A stretch of DNA of 64,000 nt, from positions 1 to 64,000 of the forward strand of contig NZ_JAWRCU010000008.1 of NCBI RefSeq assembly GCF_033542235.1. The letters are read 5' to 3'. The stretch is from JAWRCU01 sp033542235. GTDB lineage: Bacteria > Pseudomonadota > Alphaproteobacteria > Rhizobiales > Rhizobiaceae. How positions within the stretch are numbered: position 1 is the first letter of the stretch; every line of letters starts with the position of its first letter. The position numbers and the translations under genes were made by a program. Shown here piece after piece: positions 61,000 through 64,000 of the stretch. Under the pieces are notes generated by a model that was not told the origin of the DNA, ran no database searches, and saw only the letters and a program-made list of their open reading frames with translations.

Positions 61000-61373
61000 T
61001 GCCTATCTCCAGTTGACCTCAGCCCCATTTGCGGGACTTCGGTCGGGTTGCCTTTTGCCGGCCGGGCTCTTCCATTCCTGGATCACCCGAACGGCGCTCG
61101 AGGATCCTGCCCCCTTTCGCCACGCCGTACCGATCACTCGGATCTGGCGCGCAGACAAAAGGCCAACACGGTTCGAACCTTCCATCGGAGCCCAGTTGAG
61201 CCCCTTTGTCCGGTCTCACCCGTCTCATGCAGGCCCGTTGACGAATTAAGGCGAGCCGCCTGCAATCTCGGACAGGATGTTCCGGAAGCCTTCCGGCCGC
61301 CGGAATCCGGACCTCTCGGCCCGGAATTCTTGTTTGAGGATCGGGCGGTTGACGCCCGATCCTCGCTCTATTT
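61000..61373 (-). promoter_or_regulatory. rplJL leader region with alternative hairpins
   Basis: This 374-bp stretch between rplA and rplJ holds no gene. Next to rplA is an 11-bp perfect stem, GAGGATCGGGC / GCCCGATCCTC (61336-61364), without a T-tract. At 61282-61305 three arms, CCGGAA, TTCCGG and CCGGAA, are each separated by 3 nt; the middle one can pair with either neighbour but not both. The placement fits an L10-type autoregulatory leader. No convincing promoter was found in it. Confidence 0.5.
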
Positions 61374-62075
61374 TCAGGACGCTGCGCTGAGGCTCGCAAT
61401 GTCGAGCTTCAGCCCGGGTCCCATGGTCGAGGTGATCGACACCTTCTTGATGTAGTTACCCTTGGCGCCAGCTGGCTTCGCCTTGGAGACGGCGTCCGCG
61501 AAGGCGCGCACATTCTCTTCCAGCGCCTTGGCATCGAACGATGCCTTGCCGACGCCAGCGTGCACGATCCCGGCCTTCTCGACGCGAAACTCCACCGCGC
61601 CGCCCTTCGAGGCCTTGACCGCGCCCGCAACGTCCATCGTCACGGTGCCGACCTTCGGGTTCGGCATCATGCCGCGCGGGCCAAGCACCTTACCGAGACG
61701 GCCGACGAGCGGCATCATGTCCGGGGTCGCGATGCAGCGGTCGAAGTTTATCTCGCCCTTCTGCACGGTTTCGACCAAGTCTTCCGCGCCGACGACGTCG
61801 GCGCCGGCGGCCTTGGCCTCGTCAGCCTTGGCGCCCCGCGCGAACACGGCGACGCGGACCGAGCGCCCGGTTCCGTTCGGAAGGTTGACCACGCCGCGCA
61901 CCATCTGGTCGGCATGGCGCGGATCGACGCCAAGGTTCATCGCGATCTCGATCGTCTCATCGAATTTCGCCGTGGCACGACCCTTAAGAAGCTGTACCGC
62001 CTCCGCGAGCGCATAGGACTTGCTGCGGTCGATGCCCTCGCGGGACTTGGCTACACGCTTTGCAATCTTCGCCAT
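61374..62075 (-). CDS. rplA: 50S ribosomal protein L1
   Basis: A 233-residue L1 of the mobile stalk, with MNLGVDPRHADQMVRGVVNL and LGKVLGPRGMMPNPKVGTVT. In E. coli it represses the rplKA mRNA. The ATG at 62075 lies 4 bp after the rplK stop; a longer frame upstream is not used. Confidence 0.98.
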   Translation of the reverse strand: MAKIAKRVAKSREGIDRSKSYALAEAVQLLKGRATAKFDETIEIAMNLGVDPRHADQMVRGVVNLPNGTGRSVRVAVFARGAKADEAKAAGADVVGAEDLVETVQKGEINFDRCIATPDMMPLVGRLGKVLGPRGMMPNPKVGTVTMDVAGAVKASKGGAVEFRVEKAGIVHAGVGKASFDAKALEENVRAFADAVSKAKPAGAKGNYIKKVSITSTMGPGLKLDIASLSAAS

Positions 62076-62079
62076 CGTC

Positions 62080-62508
62080 TTAGCCCACCACATCCAGACC
62101 CATCGAGCGGGCGGAGCCCTCGACCATGCGCATGGCCGCCTCGACGTCGTTTGCGTTCAGATCCTTCATCTTGGCCTCGGCGATCTGACGCACCTTGTCG
62201 CGCGCGATCGTGCCGACCTTCGACTTGCCCGGCTCCTTGGAGCCCGACTTCAGGTTCGCGGCCTTCTTCAGGAAATACGTCACCGGCGGCGTCTTCATCG
62301 CGAAAGTGAACGACTTGTCCTGATAGTAGGTGATCACGACCGGAATAGGCGCGCCCTTTTCCATCTCCTGCGACTGGGCGTTGAACGCCTTGCAGAACTC
62401 CATGATGTTGATGCCACGCTGACCAAGCGCAGGCCCGATAGGCGGCGACGGCGTCGCCGATCCCGCGGGGACCTGAAGCTTGAGCTGGCCTGCAACTTTC
62501 TTAGCCAT
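62080..62508 (-). CDS. rplK: 50S ribosomal protein L11
   Basis: A 142-residue L11 of the GTPase centre; AGSATPSPPIGPALGQRGIN is the thiostrepton-contact region and LNANDVEAAMRMVEGSARSM closes the protein. Located 169 bp after nusG. Confidence 0.98.
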   Translation of the reverse strand: MAKKVAGQLKLQVPAGSATPSPPIGPALGQRGINIMEFCKAFNAQSQEMEKGAPIPVVITYYQDKSFTFAMKTPPVTYFLKKAANLKSGSKEPGKSKVGTIARDKVRQIAEAKMKDLNANDVEAAMRMVEGSARSMGLDVVG

Positions 62509-62648
62509 CTCTTTCCTGCCTTGTTGTCATGCCGGCTCTCTCTTCAAACGGAGCCCGGCGGTTGCAGTCTGGTGGTTCGGTCCGCGCGGCCGGCTAAGCC
62601 GCTTCGCCTCCCACCGTCCAGGACAGCATGCCGAAGCATTCCGCCCCG

Positions 62649-62667
62649 CGCCGCGCGTTGCGCGGCG
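62649..62667 (-). promoter_or_regulatory. Stem-loop after nusG
   Basis: An 8-bp GC-only stem, CGCCGCGC / GCGCGGCG with a 3-nt loop, 10 bp after the nusG stop. There is no T-tract. It lies in the 169-bp nusG-rplK gap, where nothing else is clear; a processing site or a weak pause is possible. Confidence 0.45.
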
Positions 62668-62677
62668 ACCATTCGGA

Positions 62678-63205
62678 TCAGCCCTTCTCGACCTGCCCGA
62701 ATTCCAGATCGACGGGCACGGCGCGCCCGAAGATCGAAACTTCCACCTTGATGCGCGCCCGCTCCTCGTCGACCTCCTGGACAAAGCCGTTGAAGGAGGC
62801 GAACGGGCCGTCCGACACGCGCACTTGCTCGCCGATCTCGAACGTCACCGAAGGCTTCGGGCGCTCCACGCCCTCCTGAACCTGGCTCAGGATGCGCTGA
62901 GCTTCGGATTCCGTGATCGGCACAGGTTTTGAATCGCCGAGAAAGCCGGTGACCTTCGGCGTGTTCTTCACAAGGCTGAACACGGCGTCGGTCAGATTGG
63001 CCTTGAGGAGCACGTAACCCGGGAAGAACTTGCGCTCGGCGTCCACCTTGCGGCCGCGGCGCACTTCGACGACTTTCTCGGTCGGCACGACGATCTGCTC
63101 GATCTCGCCGGCAAGGCCCTTCTGCTTGGCCTTGTGCTCGATATCCTCAGCTACCTTCTTCTCGAAATTCGAATAAGCGTGGACAATGTACCACCGCGCA
63201 GTCAT
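62678..63205 (-). CDS. nusG: Transcription termination/antitermination factor NusG
   Basis: A 175-residue NusG. The N-terminal NGN domain (WYIVHAYSNFEKKVAEDI; KFFPGYVLLKANLTDAVFSL) binds RNA polymerase; the C-terminal KOW domain (VRVSDGPFASFNGFVQEVD) binds Rho or S10. Standard neighbour of secE. Confidence 0.98.
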   Translation of the reverse strand: MTARWYIVHAYSNFEKKVAEDIEHKAKQKGLAGEIEQIVVPTEKVVEVRRGRKVDAERKFFPGYVLLKANLTDAVFSLVKNTPKVTGFLGDSKPVPITESEAQRILSQVQEGVERPKPSVTFEIGEQVRVSDGPFASFNGFVQEVDEERARIKVEVSIFGRAVPVDLEFGQVEKG

Positions 63206-63231
63206 CTCGATCGTTCTCCGTGGTGGCCTTA

Positions 63232-63435
63232 TCAGCGCCCAATGCCGAGGATAAGCTCGACGCCAAGGCCCATCAGCTGGTCAGCGGCGAAAAAGAAGAT
63301 TGCCGCGATGAAGGCGAAAGCCACGACCATGATTGTGGAGATCATGGTCTCGCGCCGCGAAGGCCAAGTCACCTTCGCGGTCTCGGCCCTCACCTGCTGA
63401 AGAAATGTGAAAGGATTGATCGTCCTGGACGCCAT
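63232..63435 (-). CDS. secE: Preprotein translocase subunit SecE
   Basis: A 67-residue short-form SecE with one membrane helix (ISTIMVVAFAFIAAIFFFAA) preceded by the conserved amphipathic part FLQQVRAETAKVTWPSRRET. It clamps SecY. The ATG at 63435 gives the family start; the longer upstream frame is non-family. First gene of the secE-nusG-rplKAJL-rpoBC cluster. Confidence 0.97.
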   Translation of the reverse strand: MASRTINPFTFLQQVRAETAKVTWPSRRETMISTIMVVAFAFIAAIFFFAADQLMGLGVELILGIGR

Positions 63436-63691
63436 CTGCCGCTCTGTTCCCGAAGCCTCCCCTCGCAAGGGGCTTCTTGTCGCCCCTGACCTGGGGCATG
63501 TTCCGCTTGAGCTTTTCGCTCTATCGTTCTGCTGGAGCTTCGGATTTCCCCCAAGCTTCCGCTGATGCAGCGCTTCGGCTCGAGTCCGATGCCCTGGGCC
63601 CGAAGCAACGCCGAATCGGCGCACATTCTTTTGCCCACGCATTTCGGGCGCGTAAAGCCGTCCCCAGCTCCACGCGCCGCGTGTCTGTCAC

Positions 63692-63720
63692 CATATAAAG
63701 CCGATTCCGGGTGCACGCAA
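63692..63720 (-). promoter_or_regulatory. Candidate promoter of the secE-nusG cluster
   Basis: On the minus strand TTGCGT (63720-63715), a 17-bp spacer and TATATG (63697-63692). It would give a leader of about 250 nt before secE. It lies in the gene-free stretch 63436-64000, in which the only other feature seen is the tRNA-like remnant. Confidence 0.5.
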
Positions 63721-63818
63721 GTGCTGAGCTCAGCTTTAGTCCCGAACGCCGATCCGCGAACCATCCAGTCGTCCGCGTCACCGGCTATGTGACGTTTCCC
63801 GCTTCTGCCGAGCAAGGC

Positions 63819-63915
63819 TGGCGGCGGCAACAGGGCTCGAACCTATGGCCTGCGGTGTTGGAGATCGCGATTATTGCATTTCGCGCATTTCCGCAAGTGT
63901 CCGCGAGCTATCCAA
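63819..63915 (-). pseudogene. Degraded tRNA-Trp-like sequence
   Basis: Read on the minus strand, the 3' half looks like tRNA: an anticodon-loop sequence CTCCAAC with CCA anticodon (63859-63861), a T-arm ATAGG-TTCGAGC-CCTGT, then TGCCGCC-G-CCA at 63819. The 5' half is wrong: GATAGCTC lies about 22 nt too far upstream and the acceptor strand there (GGTTGGA) does not pair well with TGCCGCC. In rhizobia the position upstream of secE normally holds tRNA-Trp. A decayed tRNA-Trp is the best reading; chance resemblance is the alternative. Confidence 0.4.
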
Positions 63916-64000
63916 CCCCCTTCCCCCCTCGGACGGGCGAAACCGCCCGGGCGAATCCAGGACTTGGTTCAAATGCGCCGCGGGATGCCTTGAGCCATCG

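Overview
The window looks like chromosomal DNA from an alphaproteobacterium of the Hyphomicrobiales (Rhizobiales), most likely a Phyllobacteriaceae-type organism close to Mesorhizobium, Aminobacter or Nitratireductor. This rests on GC-rich codon use, the gene families and the order of the ribosomal genes, and rhizobial-type intergenic repeats; it is a judgement from the sequence, not a database match.

Left part (1-23478), largely accessory. A minus-strand run holds a methyltransferase, two tandem crcB fluoride channels, a DUF190 gene, an RluA pseudouridine synthase, a DMT transporter and an ATP12 chaperone. A soxR gene diverges from a two-gene unit (SDR plus QueA-like protein) that carries a clear SoxR box in an elongated promoter spacer. 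A CPA1 Na+/H+ antiporter and a VapBC toxin-antitoxin pair follow. From 10287 to 23478 lies a sugar or sugar-acid catabolic island: a ribose-type ABC importer (binding protein, ATPase, two permeases), a TIM-barrel isomerase, a mannitol-dehydrogenase-family enzyme, an SDR, an RpiR regulator, a Gfo/Idh/MocA oxidoreductase, and OtnK-OtnC-OtnI, which turn 2-oxo-tetronate into DHAP plus CO2. Three GAA-N6-TTC sites, one exactly filling a promoter spacer, are the likely RpiR operators.

Core part (23484-63435). It starts with rarA and a DegP/HtrA protease, then the str-S10-spc-alpha ribosomal superoperon, read leftwards from rpsL (45611) to rplQ and closed by a strong terminator at 26693-26721. The L11-rpoBC block (secE, nusG, rplK, rplA, rplJ, rplL, rpoB, rpoC) lies at 51276-63435 and closes with a terminator at 51219-51250. 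Six genes unrelated to translation separate the two blocks (hypothetical protein, Gfo-type sugar dehydrogenase, Ogt, O-methyltransferase, FAD oxidoreductase, esterase).

Non-coding structure is rich. Three copies of a two-palindrome repeat are present, two of which supply the stop codon of the neighbouring gene. Two hairpins built of heptamer or octamer repeats fill the widest gaps in the spc-alpha region. Stem-loops without U-tracts follow several ribosomal genes, and the rplJL leader has mutually exclusive hairpins. Upstream of secE, where relatives usually carry tRNA-Trp, there is only a degraded tRNA-Trp-like sequence. No CRISPR array, rRNA, insertion sequence, phage gene or intact tRNA was seen.
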